A stretch of 64,000 bases of DNA from Palsa-965 sp044448685 (GTDB lineage Bacteria > Bacteroidota > Bacteroidia > Palsa-965). The notes below the pieces were generated by a model that was not told where the DNA came from, ran no database searches, and saw nothing but the letters and a program-made list of their open reading frames with translations. Positions 9,087 through 17,896 of this stretch are shown one piece after another. Made by a program: the position numbers and the translations under genes. The DNA lies in NCBI GenBank assembly GCA_044448685.1, contig JBIOHC010000017.1, positions 1 through 64,000 of the forward strand, in the 5' to 3' direction. Within the stretch, counting starts at the first letter, position 1; each line of letters starts with the position of its first letter.

Positions 9087-10613
9087 ATGAACAAACGATA
9101 TGTTACCAAAAGCTGTATGCTCTCCGGATTGCTGTTCAGGCTTCTTATTCCGTTGCTGTGCTCTGGTTTGGTGCACGCACAGACTATCAGCCGCGGGCAA
9201 ATCCATTCAAATGCAATGCCCTTTACCACTTATTCATTCACGGCGAGTTCGGCCAATATTCAGAGCGGTTCAAGCTGTCCATCTGCAGGTGGCAATGTCA
9301 CTACCCCATCCTGGGTGGTGGTAGGGCATAATGCTCCTGGTATGGCCTATTGCTGGGGAGGATTTTCTTCCCTTTCTTCATTTACTTCCGGGCTTACCTC
9401 TGGTAAATCAGCCGGGGACAATGATTGTACTACAAACGGAGATTGCTGTGAAAGCTGTGCCCTTGGTGTGGATTGTTCCGGTTTTGTATCGCATGCCTGG
9501 GGTCTGTCGACCAAGTACAGTACGAGCACCATCCCTAATATTTCAACTGCTTATAGCAGTGCATCCATGGTGAAACAGGGAGATGTGTTCAATCTGGCCG
9601 GTTCACATGTAAGGCTGGTGGATACGAATTATGCAAGCGGAACCTTTCTGCTTATGGAATCATCGGCGGTTGACTGGAAAGTTTCATACCGCTCCTATAC
9701 GGCATCACAGCTCACGTCTTATACACCGCGCTGGTATGTCAATGTAGATACAGCAGCGCCTGTTTGTCACCATTTTTATGCCACCCTTCCTTATACCAAC
9801 TCCTTTGAAACCATCTGGGGTATGGACAGCTGTAACAATGGCGCACAGCGCAGCCCGGACCATTTCTGGAAAAGCAATATAGGAGGTACCACACCGGCAG
9901 GAAATGACTTCTGGCACCGGAATGATTATACGGGCACTGACTGGACTTCTCCTTCCAATGGAGCCTACTCTCCTGCTGCTTCCAACGGAAGTTTCAGCGC
10001 CCGTTTCCATAATGATCCTTCTCCTGCAGGATCAACAGGTCAGATGGATCTCTATCTCGATCTGTCCAATGCGGGTGCCAAGACCATTAAATTCGATTAT
10101 TTACATAACGAGGCTTCTCCTTCGCCATTTGCATTCAATGTGCTGCTTTCAACTGACGGAGGCCTCACCTTCCCGAACACCTTGCTAACTATCACAAGTG
10201 CCCAGGTAGCCACCTGGACTACCCAGACAGTCACCACAAGCCTTGCTTCAGCAACTTGCGTACTGCGTTTTACGGTTACTGACAAGGGAAGTATGGATGT
10301 GGGTGTAGATAATCTGAATGTGAGTATGGCTACTGTAACGGGAATCGCTGCTCAGAATTCAGTGGAAAGCTTTAATCTGTTCCCGAACCCGAATGATGGT
10401 AACACACTGAATGGTACTGTCCCTGAATCGGATCAACATACAATGAATGTGAGAATCTATAATATGGTGGGGAGCGAAGTGATAGCCCGTCAGGTCCCTG
10501 TTGACGGAACAAATTTCTCTGTACAACTGAACAAGGAATTATCTGCCGGAATTTATTTGTTTGTCGGGAATTGCGGAGAGAAGCAGTTCAGAAGGAAAAT
10601 CATTATCAGATAA
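9087..10613 (+). CDS. Secreted NlpC/P60-like protein with T9SS type A sorting domain
   Basis: 508 residues with an N-terminal signal peptide ending near VHA. Residues 75-215 have the NlpC/P60 pattern: Cys130 in GVDCSGFVSHAWG and His174 in GSHVRLVD, the likely Cys-His pair of a cell-wall peptidase or amidase-like fold. A beta-sandwich region follows (about 220-415) with a MAM/jelly-roll look. The last 80 residues are a T9SS type A sorting domain (FNLFPNPNDGN to RKIIIR), so the protein should be exported through the outer membrane and released or anchored outside. The Cys-rich stretch just before the catalytic Cys (CTTNGDCCESCALGVDC) is unusual. Confidence 0.85.
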   Translation: MNKRYVTKSCMLSGLLFRLLIPLLCSGLVHAQTISRGQIHSNAMPFTTYSFTASSANIQSGSSCPSAGGNVTTPSWVVVGHNAPGMAYCWGGFSSLSSFTSGLTSGKSAGDNDCTTNGDCCESCALGVDCSGFVSHAWGLSTKYSTSTIPNISTAYSSASMVKQGDVFNLAGSHVRLVDTNYASGTFLLMESSAVDWKVSYRSYTASQLTSYTPRWYVNVDTAAPVCHHFYATLPYTNSFETIWGMDSCNNGAQRSPDHFWKSNIGGTTPAGNDFWHRNDYTGTDWTSPSNGAYSPAASNGSFSARFHNDPSPAGSTGQMDLYLDLSNAGAKTIKFDYLHNEASPSPFAFNVLLSTDGGLTFPNTLLTITSAQVATWTTQTVTTSLASATCVLRFTVTDKGSMDVGVDNLNVSMATVTGIAAQNSVESFNLFPNPNDGNTLNGTVPESDQHTMNVRIYNMVGSEVIARQVPVDGTNFSVQLNKELSAGIYLFVGNCGEKQFRRKIIIR

Positions 10614-10656
10614 ATTTGTCCGACCCCTTTGGGGTCGCACAAATTTATCTGATAAT
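10602..10656. terminator. Large palindromic bidirectional terminator spanning both convergent stop codons
   Basis: ATTATCAGATAAATTTGT (10602-10619) pairs perfectly with 10639-10656. Inside it GACCCC (10622-10627) pairs with GGGGTC (10631-10636) around TTT. The stop of the T9SS gene (10611-10613) and the stop of metG (10645-10647) sit at mirror positions, so both proteins end in the same codons (…I-I-R-stop). Confidence 0.75.
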
Positions 10657-12714
10657 CCCCCCATTTTCCATTGCTTTGAAAGGGCTTACAAATGAAAGGC
10701 TGCCGTCTGAATTTTCAGCCATCAGAATCATGCCTTGTGATTCTATGCCCTTTATTTTACGCGGAGCAAGATTAACAAGGATACTTACCTGCTGCCCGAT
10801 GATCTCTTCTGGTTTGTAATATCCGGCAATACCTGAAACCACCGTGCGCTGGTCTATACCAGTATCGATTTTCAGTTTCAGCAGCTTATCTGTTTTCGGC
10901 ACTTTTTCGGCTTCCAGGATTGTTCCAATCCGTATATCCATTTTGGAAAAATCATCAAAACTTGTTTCCGGTTTGGCAGGGGTTATTACCCTGGTAGCAG
11001 CATCATTAATCGCTTTGCTGTCTTTCAGCTTTTGCACCTCAGCTTCCATGGCAGGGTCTTCGATTTTTTCAAAAAGAAGTTCAGGGGTATTAAGTTTATG
11101 GCCGGGGGCAAGGAGTTCGGATTTGCCGGCATGAGCCCAGCTGAACCCGCCAAGGTTAAGCATGGTCCTGAGTTTTTGTGATGTAAATGGGAGGAATGGT
11201 TCCATGAGTATAGCCAGATTGGCGGTGATCTGCAGGGAAATTTTCATGATGGCACGAACACGGGTAGGATCTGTTGCTGCCAGCTTCCAGGGCTCGTTTT
11301 CGGCCAGGTATTTATTTCCGGCACGGGCCAGGTTCATCAGCTCGCTCAATGCTTCCCGGAAACGGAAGGCATCCATGGATTCGGCTATACGAGCCGGGAA
11401 ACGTGAGATTTCCTCGAGCAGGAGGATATCCGTTTTGTTGTATTCATCAGCCTGTGGAACCTTGCCATCGTAATATTTATGAGTAAGAACCAGGGTCCGG
11501 TTTACAAAATTACCAAGTATGGCTACCAGCTCGTTGTTGTTACGGGCCTGAAAATCCTTCCAGGTAAAGTCATTGTCTTTTGTTTCCGGTGCGTTGGCAC
11601 AAAGGGCATAACGCAGCACATCCTGTTTGCCTTTAAAAGAAACCAGGTATTCATGCAGCCATACAGCCCAGTTACGGGAAGTGGAAATTTTTTCCCCTTC
11701 CAGGTTCAGGAATTCATTTGCCGGAACATTATCGGCCAGTATATAATCACCATGAGCCATGAGCATGGCCGGGAAAATGATACAATGAAACACAATATTG
11801 TCCTTGCCAATAAAATGAATCAGACGTGTATCCTTGTCTTTCCAGTATGTTTCCCACTTGCCCGCCGTAGCTTTAGCGAAGGCGGGGTCTTTTGACTTCT
11901 GAAGAAAATAATCCTTGGTAGCTGAAATATATCCTATCGGAGCATCAAACCATACATAAAGAACTTTTCCTTCACTGCCTTCCACCGGAACTTTTACACC
12001 CCAGTCCAGATCACGGGTCATGGCACGGGGTTGCAAACCCTGATTAAGCCAGCTTTTACATTGTCCGTAAACGTTTACTTTCCAGTCCTTATGTGATTCG
12101 ATATAATCATTAATCTGATCCTGCATTTTATCAAGAGGCAGGAACCAGTTCTTCGTTTTATGCATCACCGGCTTTTCACCCGAAAGGGTTGACCTTGGAT
12201 TGATAAGATCGGTTGCATTGAGTGTTGATCCGCATTTTTCGCATTGATCCCCATAGGCATTTTCATTGCCGCATTTAGGACAGGTGCCTGTTATATATCT
12301 GTCGGCCAGGAACTGGTTAGCCTTCACATCAAAGTATTGCTCCGTTATTTCTTCGGTAAAAACTCCTTTGTCATAAAGATTCCGGAAAAACCCCGATGCC
12401 GTTTCATGGTGTACCGGTTTGGATGTACGGGAATAGATATCGAACGAAATACCAAACTCCTCAAAGGAGTCCCCCATCATTTTATGGTATTTATCTACCA
12501 CCTGCTGGGGGCTTATGCCTTCCTTTTTGGCTTTGATGGTGATAGGAACACCATGCTCATCCGATCCGCAAATAAAGAGCACATCTTCCCCTTTGTTTCT
12601 CAGATACCGTACATAAATATCAGCCGGCAGATAACAGCCAGCCAGATGACCTATATGAACAGGACCGTTGGCATAAGGCAGAGCCGCAGTAATAAGGTGT
12701 CTTTTCGGGTTCAC
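10645..12714 (-). CDS. metG: Methionyl-tRNA synthetase with C-terminal tRNA-binding domain
   Basis: 689 residues. The class I HIGH motif is His20-Ile-Gly-His23, the KMSKS-type loop reads KISTS near residue 340, and a zinc knuckle pair (CPKCG / CEKCG) lies near 145-160. The C-terminal ~110 residues (from FSKMDIRIGTILEAEKV) are the EMAP/Trbp111-type dimerisation and tRNA-binding domain of long bacterial MetRS. It charges initiator and elongator tRNA-Met. Residues 277-285 (PAFAKATAG) are encoded by a palindromic repeat inserted in frame between DYFLQKSKD and KWETYWKDK, in the catalytic half upstream of HFIGKDN. The reading frame stays open, so the enzyme is presumably functional. Divergent from the M20 peptidase gene. 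Confidence 0.97.
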   Translation of the reverse strand: MNPKRHLITAALPYANGPVHIGHLAGCYLPADIYVRYLRNKGEDVLFICGSDEHGVPITIKAKKEGISPQQVVDKYHKMMGDSFEEFGISFDIYSRTSKPVHHETASGFFRNLYDKGVFTEEITEQYFDVKANQFLADRYITGTCPKCGNENAYGDQCEKCGSTLNATDLINPRSTLSGEKPVMHKTKNWFLPLDKMQDQINDYIESHKDWKVNVYGQCKSWLNQGLQPRAMTRDLDWGVKVPVEGSEGKVLYVWFDAPIGYISATKDYFLQKSKDPAFAKATAGKWETYWKDKDTRLIHFIGKDNIVFHCIIFPAMLMAHGDYILADNVPANEFLNLEGEKISTSRNWAVWLHEYLVSFKGKQDVLRYALCANAPETKDNDFTWKDFQARNNNELVAILGNFVNRTLVLTHKYYDGKVPQADEYNKTDILLLEEISRFPARIAESMDAFRFREALSELMNLARAGNKYLAENEPWKLAATDPTRVRAIMKISLQITANLAILMEPFLPFTSQKLRTMLNLGGFSWAHAGKSELLAPGHKLNTPELLFEKIEDPAMEAEVQKLKDSKAINDAATRVITPAKPETSFDDFSKMDIRIGTILEAEKVPKTDKLLKLKIDTGIDQRTVVSGIAGYYKPEEIIGQQVSILVNLAPRKIKGIESQGMILMAENSDGSLSFVSPFKAMENGGIIR
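11861..11886. repeat. 26-bp palindromic repeat inserted in frame within metG
   Basis: CCCGCC (11861-11866) and GGCGGG (11881-11886) flank an inner GCT/AGC pair. On the metG strand it is translated as P-A-F-A-K-A-T-A-G, a peptide atypical of MetRS. This is a short GC-rich palindrome that has entered a coding gene without breaking the frame. Confidence 0.75.
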
Positions 12715-12836
12715 AAAGCAGTTTTATCGATAGGTTCAGGAGGGCAAAGATAATAAAACGGAATCCATCCGTACATTTTCAAGTCCTGATTAAATTTGCT
12801 TATTTAGCAGAACAGTTAGCTGTGTGATTTACGAAT

Positions 12837-14294
12837 ATGGTTATCAAAGTCGTCAAATTCCTGGGTCTGACTTTCCTCGTGCTGACAGCGATATTGCTGA
12901 TCAGGACTATGCTTTTCCCTTCCCTGCAGCCAAATATTGCGCCCATTCCGCGTATAGCTGTCGGTGATGAAGGAGTTGAGCACCTGTGCGAGGCCGTGCG
13001 GTTCCGCACTGTTTCCTTCGATGATCCTTCTCTTGTTGACACTGTTTCGTTTATTCACCTGACCGACTATCTTCTGAAGTCCTATCCTCTTGCAACGGCA
13101 ACCCTTCATCCTGAAAGGATCAATACCACCAACCTGTTTTATTGCTGGAAGGGCTCCGATGGGGCACTTAAACCCATCCTTCTGATTGGACATATGGATG
13201 TGGTACCGGCACCGGATGAGGAGAAATGGGAGCGCCCGCCCTTTAGCGGTTTACAAGTTCAGGGTTATATATGGGGACGGGGTACGATGGATGATAAGGT
13301 TAATGTAATCAGCATTCTGGAAGCTGTGGAAACATTGCTTAAAGAAGGGTACAAACCAAGGCGAACTGTATATCTTGCCTTTGGAAGAGATGAAGAAGTA
13401 GGAGGGCAGAAAGGGGCCTGCAGGATTGTGGAGTGGATGAAAGACAAGCATATCCGTGCCGGTTTTTTGCTGGATGAAGGCATGATGATAGCCCGTGGTT
13501 TGGTTCCGGGAATAGCCAAGGATGTTGCTTTGATAGGGATTGCTGAGAAAGGGTATCTGAGTTTGGAACTTGATGTGGATGCGGAAGCCGGTCATTCCTC
13601 CCTCCCCCCCCGTGAAACTGCAATAGGGATTCTGGCAACAGCTGTGTCAAAGCTGGAAAACAACCCTATGCCTGCTCATTTCTGTGAACCGGTGAATGAA
13701 TTTCTGGAGCATGTTGGCCCCGAAATGCCATTTTTGAGCAGGATGGCTTTTGCAAACCGATGGCTGTTCAGGCCGGTGATCATGAGTAAATATGAAAGCA
13801 CCCCGGCAGGGCGTTCTGTAGTGCGCACCAGCACTGCAACTACTGAGTTCAGAAGTGGTGTAAAAGAAAATATTATTCCCGGCCATGCCAGTGCTGTGGT
13901 TAATTTCCGCATACTTCCGGGAGAAACATCGGAGCTTGTCATTCAACATGTCAGGGATGTGGTTCATGACGACAGGGTTAAACTTAAAAAACTCGGGCAT
14001 GGTAATAATGAACCTACTGCTGTTTCAGATTATCGCTCAGAAGGCTATTCCTGTATTCGCCAAACGATTGCACAGACCTTTCCGGGTGTACTCATTTCCC
14101 CTTCCCTGGTTGTAGCGGCGACAGATGCCCGGCATTATGCTCCGGTAGCAGATAACCTGTACAGGTTTATTCCTATCATTGTAAAACCGGAGGATCTGAA
14201 CAGGATTCATGGGTTGAATGAAAGGATTGCGGAGGAAGATTTCAGGAATTGCATACGGTTTTTTCACCAGCTGATCCTCAATGCCAACCAATAA
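12837..14294 (+). CDS. M20-family metallopeptidase, carboxypeptidase S type
   Basis: 485 residues with one N-terminal membrane or signal segment (about 3-25), so it is likely anchored in the envelope. The M20 dizinc signature is present: His in GHMDVVPAP, Asp in GRGTMDDKVN, the Glu pair in FGRDEEVGG, and later zinc ligands in TDARHYAPV and RIHGLNERI. The length and order resemble yeast Cps1/PM20D1 (N-acyl amino acid or Gly-Xaa hydrolysis). It probably releases amino acids from peptides or N-acyl amino acids. The LD-carboxypeptidase-like gene follows after 15 bases, suggesting an operon. Confidence 0.9.
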   Translation: MVIKVVKFLGLTFLVLTAILLIRTMLFPSLQPNIAPIPRIAVGDEGVEHLCEAVRFRTVSFDDPSLVDTVSFIHLTDYLLKSYPLATATLHPERINTTNLFYCWKGSDGALKPILLIGHMDVVPAPDEEKWERPPFSGLQVQGYIWGRGTMDDKVNVISILEAVETLLKEGYKPRRTVYLAFGRDEEVGGQKGACRIVEWMKDKHIRAGFLLDEGMMIARGLVPGIAKDVALIGIAEKGYLSLELDVDAEAGHSSLPPRETAIGILATAVSKLENNPMPAHFCEPVNEFLEHVGPEMPFLSRMAFANRWLFRPVIMSKYESTPAGRSVVRTSTATTEFRSGVKENIIPGHASAVVNFRILPGETSELVIQHVRDVVHDDRVKLKKLGHGNNEPTAVSDYRSEGYSCIRQTIAQTFPGVLISPSLVVAATDARHYAPVADNLYRFIPIIVKPEDLNRIHGLNERIAEEDFRNCIRFFHQLILNANQ

Positions 14295-14309
14295 CAGATT
14301 CGAACAATC

Positions 14310-15200
14310 GTGCAAACACCACCCTATCTTAAACAAGGCGATACACTGGGGATCATTGCTCCGGCCCGGAAAATTTCAAGAGAGGAACTTGCTCCTGCAA
14401 TGGATACATTCAGAAGCTGGGGCTTGAAAGTAAAAACGGGGGCCAACCTTTTCGGATCCTGTAATCAGTACTCAGGAACGGATGAGCAGAGGCTTTCCGA
14501 TTTACAGGATATGCTGGATGATCCTTCCGTGAATGCCATCATCAGTGCCAGGGGGGGGTACGGCACTTTAAGGATAGCCGACCGTATAGATTTTTCAAGG
14601 TTTCATAAATCACCCAAATGGATTGTCGGGTACAGCGATATTACGGTGTTGCATTCCCTTATTCATGCGGAGGGTTTCGAAAGCCTTCATGCTACAATGC
14701 CGGTAAGCTTCACAAAGGATAAAGAATCTGTTGAAAGTTTAAGAAAAGCATTGTTCGGAGAAGCACAACGTTATGCGATGAACCCTCATGAATTGAATAA
14801 ACCAGGAAGAGCCTCAGCCCCCCTTATCGGAGGAAATCTTTCTCTTATTTATTCAATGGCCGGAGGGAAGGATGATCTTGATACGAAGGGAAAAATTCTT
14901 TTTCTGGAAGATCTGGATGAATACCTGTATCATGTAGACCGGATGATGATGAACTTAAAACGGGCCGGAAAGCTGGATAAACTGGCCGGGCTTGTGGTAG
15001 GAGGGATGACGGATATGAAAGACAACAGCATTCCTTTTGGCAAGACAGCCGAAGAAATCATTTATGATGCGGTAAAGGAATACGATTACCCGGTTTGTTT
15101 CGGATTGCCGGCCGGGCATACGGCAAGGAATATGGCACTCTTCCTGGGCAGAATAGCCCAGCTGGCAGCAGGAGAAACGCCATCCCTGTCTTTTTTATAA
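14310..15200 (+). CDS. S66-family LD-carboxypeptidase
   Basis: 296 residues starting at a GTG codon 15 bases after the M20 gene; QTPPYLKQGDTLGIIAPA is the normal N-terminus of the family, and no ATG lies nearby. The S66 elements are present: GGYGT, the nucleophile Ser in GYSDIT, the Glu in FLEDLDEYLYHVDRMM, and His in PAGHTARN. LD-carboxypeptidases trim the terminal D-Ala from murein tetrapeptides during peptidoglycan recycling in the cytosol. A terminator hairpin follows at 15205-15234. Confidence 0.9.
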   Translation: MQTPPYLKQGDTLGIIAPARKISREELAPAMDTFRSWGLKVKTGANLFGSCNQYSGTDEQRLSDLQDMLDDPSVNAIISARGGYGTLRIADRIDFSRFHKSPKWIVGYSDITVLHSLIHAEGFESLHATMPVSFTKDKESVESLRKALFGEAQRYAMNPHELNKPGRASAPLIGGNLSLIYSMAGGKDDLDTKGKILFLEDLDEYLYHVDRMMMNLKRAGKLDKLAGLVVGGMTDMKDNSIPFGKTAEEIIYDAVKEYDYPVCFGLPAGHTARNMALFLGRIAQLAAGETPSLSFL

Positions 15201-15204
15201 ACCA

Positions 15205-15234
15205 AACCCCGGTCTGCTTTAGCAAACCGGGGTT
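15205..15234. terminator. Bidirectional terminator hairpin
   Basis: AACCCCGGT (15205-15213) pairs with ACCGGGGTT (15226-15234), with an inner GCT/AGC stem. It sits between the convergent LD-carboxypeptidase and DUF4412 genes. Confidence 0.75.
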
Positions 15235-15254
15235 CTGTAGAATTCTAAAATAGC

Positions 15255-15887
15255 TTATTTAAACCGTTTGTAATCGGAAGGAATCTGGAACATGGAAGCC
15301 TCCACATTTTTCTTCTCAAGCTTGATAACTTCCAGTTTACCCACCTCTTTTCCGTTCATATCACTTTCAATGGAAAGCAGGGGCATCATACCCTTGGTGT
15401 CCTTAATAGCACGGAAATAAACAGAGGCTTTATCTTTTCTGTTCCAAAGCAAAACAAAAGGCTGGAAGAAATTGTAATTGCCGGGAGCCAGCCAATAAGT
15501 TATCTGAGCTCCATCGGTTTTTGATTTAACAGTGTAACCCACACATTTATTACCGAAAATCATCTTTGTCTCCTTCAGCTTGATGACGGTGTCAATTTTG
15601 TTTGCAGGGGCAGCCTTGCTAACAACAACACTGTCATAAATCTTTCTGCTCAAATCGAGCAGTACTATTTTCTTGGTGCTGAGATCACAAACAAAGGATC
15701 CTTCCACTTTATGAGTAGCCTTTCCGAGTTGGTCTAATTTTACGTTGTTACCCTTGATATAATACACATTAGTGGTTGTATCTTTAGAGGTAAATTGTTT
15801 GAATTCAATAATACCTTCAAAGCCCTGGGCCGAAATAAAGGAAGCAAGACCAAGGATACATGTAAGACTGAGTAGGACTTTTTTCAT
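15255..15887 (-). CDS. Secreted DUF4412-type protein
   Basis: 210 residues with a signal peptide (MKKVLLSLTCILGLASFISA). The mature part follows the DUF4412 pattern: an N-terminal FEGIIEFK strand, a repeated beta meander and NKCVGYTVKS. It is probably periplasmic or outer-membrane associated; the molecular function of the family is unknown. It is transcribed divergently from yraN and ends against the terminator at 15205-15234. Confidence 0.8.
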   Translation of the reverse strand: MKKVLLSLTCILGLASFISAQGFEGIIEFKQFTSKDTTTNVYYIKGNNVKLDQLGKATHKVEGSFVCDLSTKKIVLLDLSRKIYDSVVVSKAAPANKIDTVIKLKETKMIFGNKCVGYTVKSKTDGAQITYWLAPGNYNFFQPFVLLWNRKDKASVYFRAIKDTKGMMPLLSIESDMNGKEVGKLEVIKLEKKNVEASMFQIPSDYKRFK

Positions 15888-15968
15888 GGTGTTGTGGGGT
15901 TTTCTACTTTAAAGGATTTTACAATTTTGCACTAAAATAATAAATATTCCATACAATGCCTGACAACC

Positions 15969-16334
15969 ATGGCTGACCATAATGAACTCGGTAAAGAAGG
16001 AGAAGAAGTTGCGCTCCGCTACCTGCAAAGCAAAAGCTATGCCATCCTTGAAACAAACTGGAGGGGCAATGCCGGAGAGCTTGATATCATTGCCCGGCAC
16101 CGGGATCAGATAGCTTTTATAGAAGTTAAAACAAGGTCTGGAATCCCGTTTACAGATGCTGAACGATCTATAACCCGGCAAAAACAGAAAAAAATGGTCA
16201 AACTCGCTCATTCCTATCTGCTCCGCAGTGGAATAACAGGCGAGGCCCGGTTTGATATTCTGATCATTCTGAAGAAAGGAGAGGGGGAGTATGATATTCG
16301 CCTGATAGAAGATGCCTTTTACCCTTTGTTGTAA
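15969..16334 (+). CDS. yraN: YraN/UPF0102 family protein, endonuclease-like
   Basis: 121 residues, full length for the family. NELGKEGEEVALRYLQ and GELDIIARHRDQIAFIEVKTR give the PD-(D/E)xK-like core (E-D-ExK) of UPF0102, related to archaeal Holliday-junction resolvases in fold. The in vivo role is not established; a DNA-processing function is inferred from the fold. A hairpin at 16336-16367 follows immediately. Confidence 0.92.
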   Translation: MADHNELGKEGEEVALRYLQSKSYAILETNWRGNAGELDIIARHRDQIAFIEVKTRSGIPFTDAERSITRQKQKKMVKLAHSYLLRSGITGEARFDILIILKKGEGEYDIRLIEDAFYPLL

Positions 16335-16335
16335 G

Positions 16336-16367
16336 GCCGGTAAAGGATTTATTAGCCTTCTACCGGC
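16336..16367 (+). terminator. Hairpin after yraN
   Basis: GCCGGTA (16336-16342) pairs with TACCGGC (16361-16367), extended by AGG/CCT. Only a weak T-run follows, so termination is likely but not certain. Confidence 0.5.
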
Positions 16368-16375
16368 TATTTGGG

Positions 16376-16383
16376 TATCTTTG
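16376..16383 (+). promoter_or_regulatory. Candidate -7 box TATCTTTG
   Basis: This matches the Bacteroidota consensus TAnnTTTG and lies 19 bases before the pseudouridine synthase start, just after the yraN hairpin. The -33 element is not obvious. Confidence 0.4.
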
Positions 16384-16402
16384 CAGAAAAACAGACCCAG
16401 TC

Positions 16403-17842
16403 ATGCCATCACCTTCCCGAAAACCAGATTATTCAGGTAAAAAACGCTCTTCCGAACGCCGGGGAGATGATTCACGCAAGAAGAAAGGTGGATATGGAGA
16501 TTCATCCGAAAAAAGAGCTTTTGGAGCTGATTCCGACAAAAGAAGGGAACCCAGAGGTGGAAAACCGGCGTATAAGAAGCCTTTTTTCAAAAAAGACAAC
16601 CGTGAAGGTGGCGAAAAAAGATCATCCGAAGGTGAGCAGGGACATAAATTTGTTAAACCGGATTATAAAACAAAAAGAGAACCCAGAGGCGATAAGCCCC
16701 CCTATAAAAAACCTTATTTCAAAAAAGATAGCCGGGATGAAGGAGGAGCGGATCGCAGAAAATCAGGAGAGGGAGAAGAAAGACCCCGGAAAACATTCGG
16801 TGATTCAACAGGCCGAAGATCTCCTGATGACAGGGTAAAAAGGGAACCAAGAGGCGATAAGTCTTTCCGTAAGCCATATTTTAAACGGGAAGAAGGTGTA
16901 GAAGGAGAACGTAAAGCCTTTGGCGAGTCGTTTGAAAAGAAAGCCGTTGCCAGGGAAGACAGGCCCCGCAGAGAGTCAAGAGGTGATAAGCCGGCCTTTA
17001 AAAAACCTTACTTCAAGAAAGAAGGAAGGGATGATAAACGTTCCGAACGCAAACCTTACGAACCTAAACCATTCCGGGCCAAAAAAAGCTTCGCATCCCC
17101 ATCTCCGGCGAGTGCTGACGGACTGATACGGCTGAATAAATACATTGCAAATGCCGGTGTTTGCTCCCGTCGCGAGGCAGATAAGCTGATTGAAACCGGC
17201 GTTATTTCTGTCAATGGAAAAATAGTTACAGAGCTTGGATTCAAGATTTCCGCAACGGATGTTATCAATTTCGGTGGTCAGACACTGAAGCAGGAAAAAA
17301 TGGCCTATATACTCCTTAATAAACCTAAAGACTATATCACAACACTGGAAGATCCGGAGGGCAGAAAGACAGTTTTGGAACTCATCCGTAATGCAGGAAA
17401 GGAAAGGGTATATCCTGTAGGACGCCTGGACAGGAATACTACCGGCTTGCTGCTACTTACCAATGATGGGGATCTGACAAAGAAACTGACGCATCCGCGT
17501 TATGGAGTCAGGAAAATATACCATGTAACCCTGGACAAATCTCTTACAAAGGCTGATATGCAGAAAATTGCCGATGGTATAGAGCTGGAAGATGGGGTTA
17601 TCAAAGCTGATGATATCAGCTATGTGGGAGACGGAAAAGAAAAGAGTGAAATTGGTATTCAACTGCACAGCGGAAGGAACCGAATTGTCAGAAGATTATT
17701 TGAACACCTCGGATATGATGTTGTAAAGCTGGACAGGGTATATTTTGCCGGGCTCACCAAAAAGGATCTCCCCAGGGGGAGGTGGAGGATTCTGACCCCG
17801 ATGGAAATTTCCATGCTGAAAATGGTTCCTTCCGGAGAATAG
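16403..17842 (+). CDS. RsuA/RluB-family rRNA pseudouridine synthase with long disordered basic N-terminus
   Basis: 479 residues. The first ~235 are low-complexity and rich in K, R, E, D, G and P, with four degenerate repeats built around REPRGDKPPYKKPYFKKD. An S4 RNA-binding domain begins near residue 241 (LIRLNKYIANAGVCSRREAD). The catalytic domain carries Asp343 in GRLDRNTTGLLLL, and GRNRIVRRLFEHLGY near the C-terminus is typical of RluB/RluE/RsuA. The enzyme isomerises a uridine in rRNA; RluB acts on 23S rRNA near U2605 in E. coli, but the exact site here is not proven. The charged tail is probably disordered and RNA- or ribosome-binding. Confidence 0.92.
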   Translation: MPSPSRKPDYSGKKRSSERRGDDSRKKKGGYGDSSEKRAFGADSDKRREPRGGKPAYKKPFFKKDNREGGEKRSSEGEQGHKFVKPDYKTKREPRGDKPPYKKPYFKKDSRDEGGADRRKSGEGEERPRKTFGDSTGRRSPDDRVKREPRGDKSFRKPYFKREEGVEGERKAFGESFEKKAVAREDRPRRESRGDKPAFKKPYFKKEGRDDKRSERKPYEPKPFRAKKSFASPSPASADGLIRLNKYIANAGVCSRREADKLIETGVISVNGKIVTELGFKISATDVINFGGQTLKQEKMAYILLNKPKDYITTLEDPEGRKTVLELIRNAGKERVYPVGRLDRNTTGLLLLTNDGDLTKKLTHPRYGVRKIYHVTLDKSLTKADMQKIADGIELEDGVIKADDISYVGDGKEKSEIGIQLHSGRNRIVRRLFEHLGYDVVKLDRVYFAGLTKKDLPRGRWRILTPMEISMLKMVPSGE

Positions 17843-17896
17843 AAAATCAATCACACATATAATATACTATTAAGAACCCCATTTCGTTAATAACTC

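Noticed and set aside
16371..16838. 155-residue ORF overlapping the start of the pseudouridine synthase
   Set aside because: It is the alternate-frame reading of the low-complexity repeat tail of the synthase and has no independent support.
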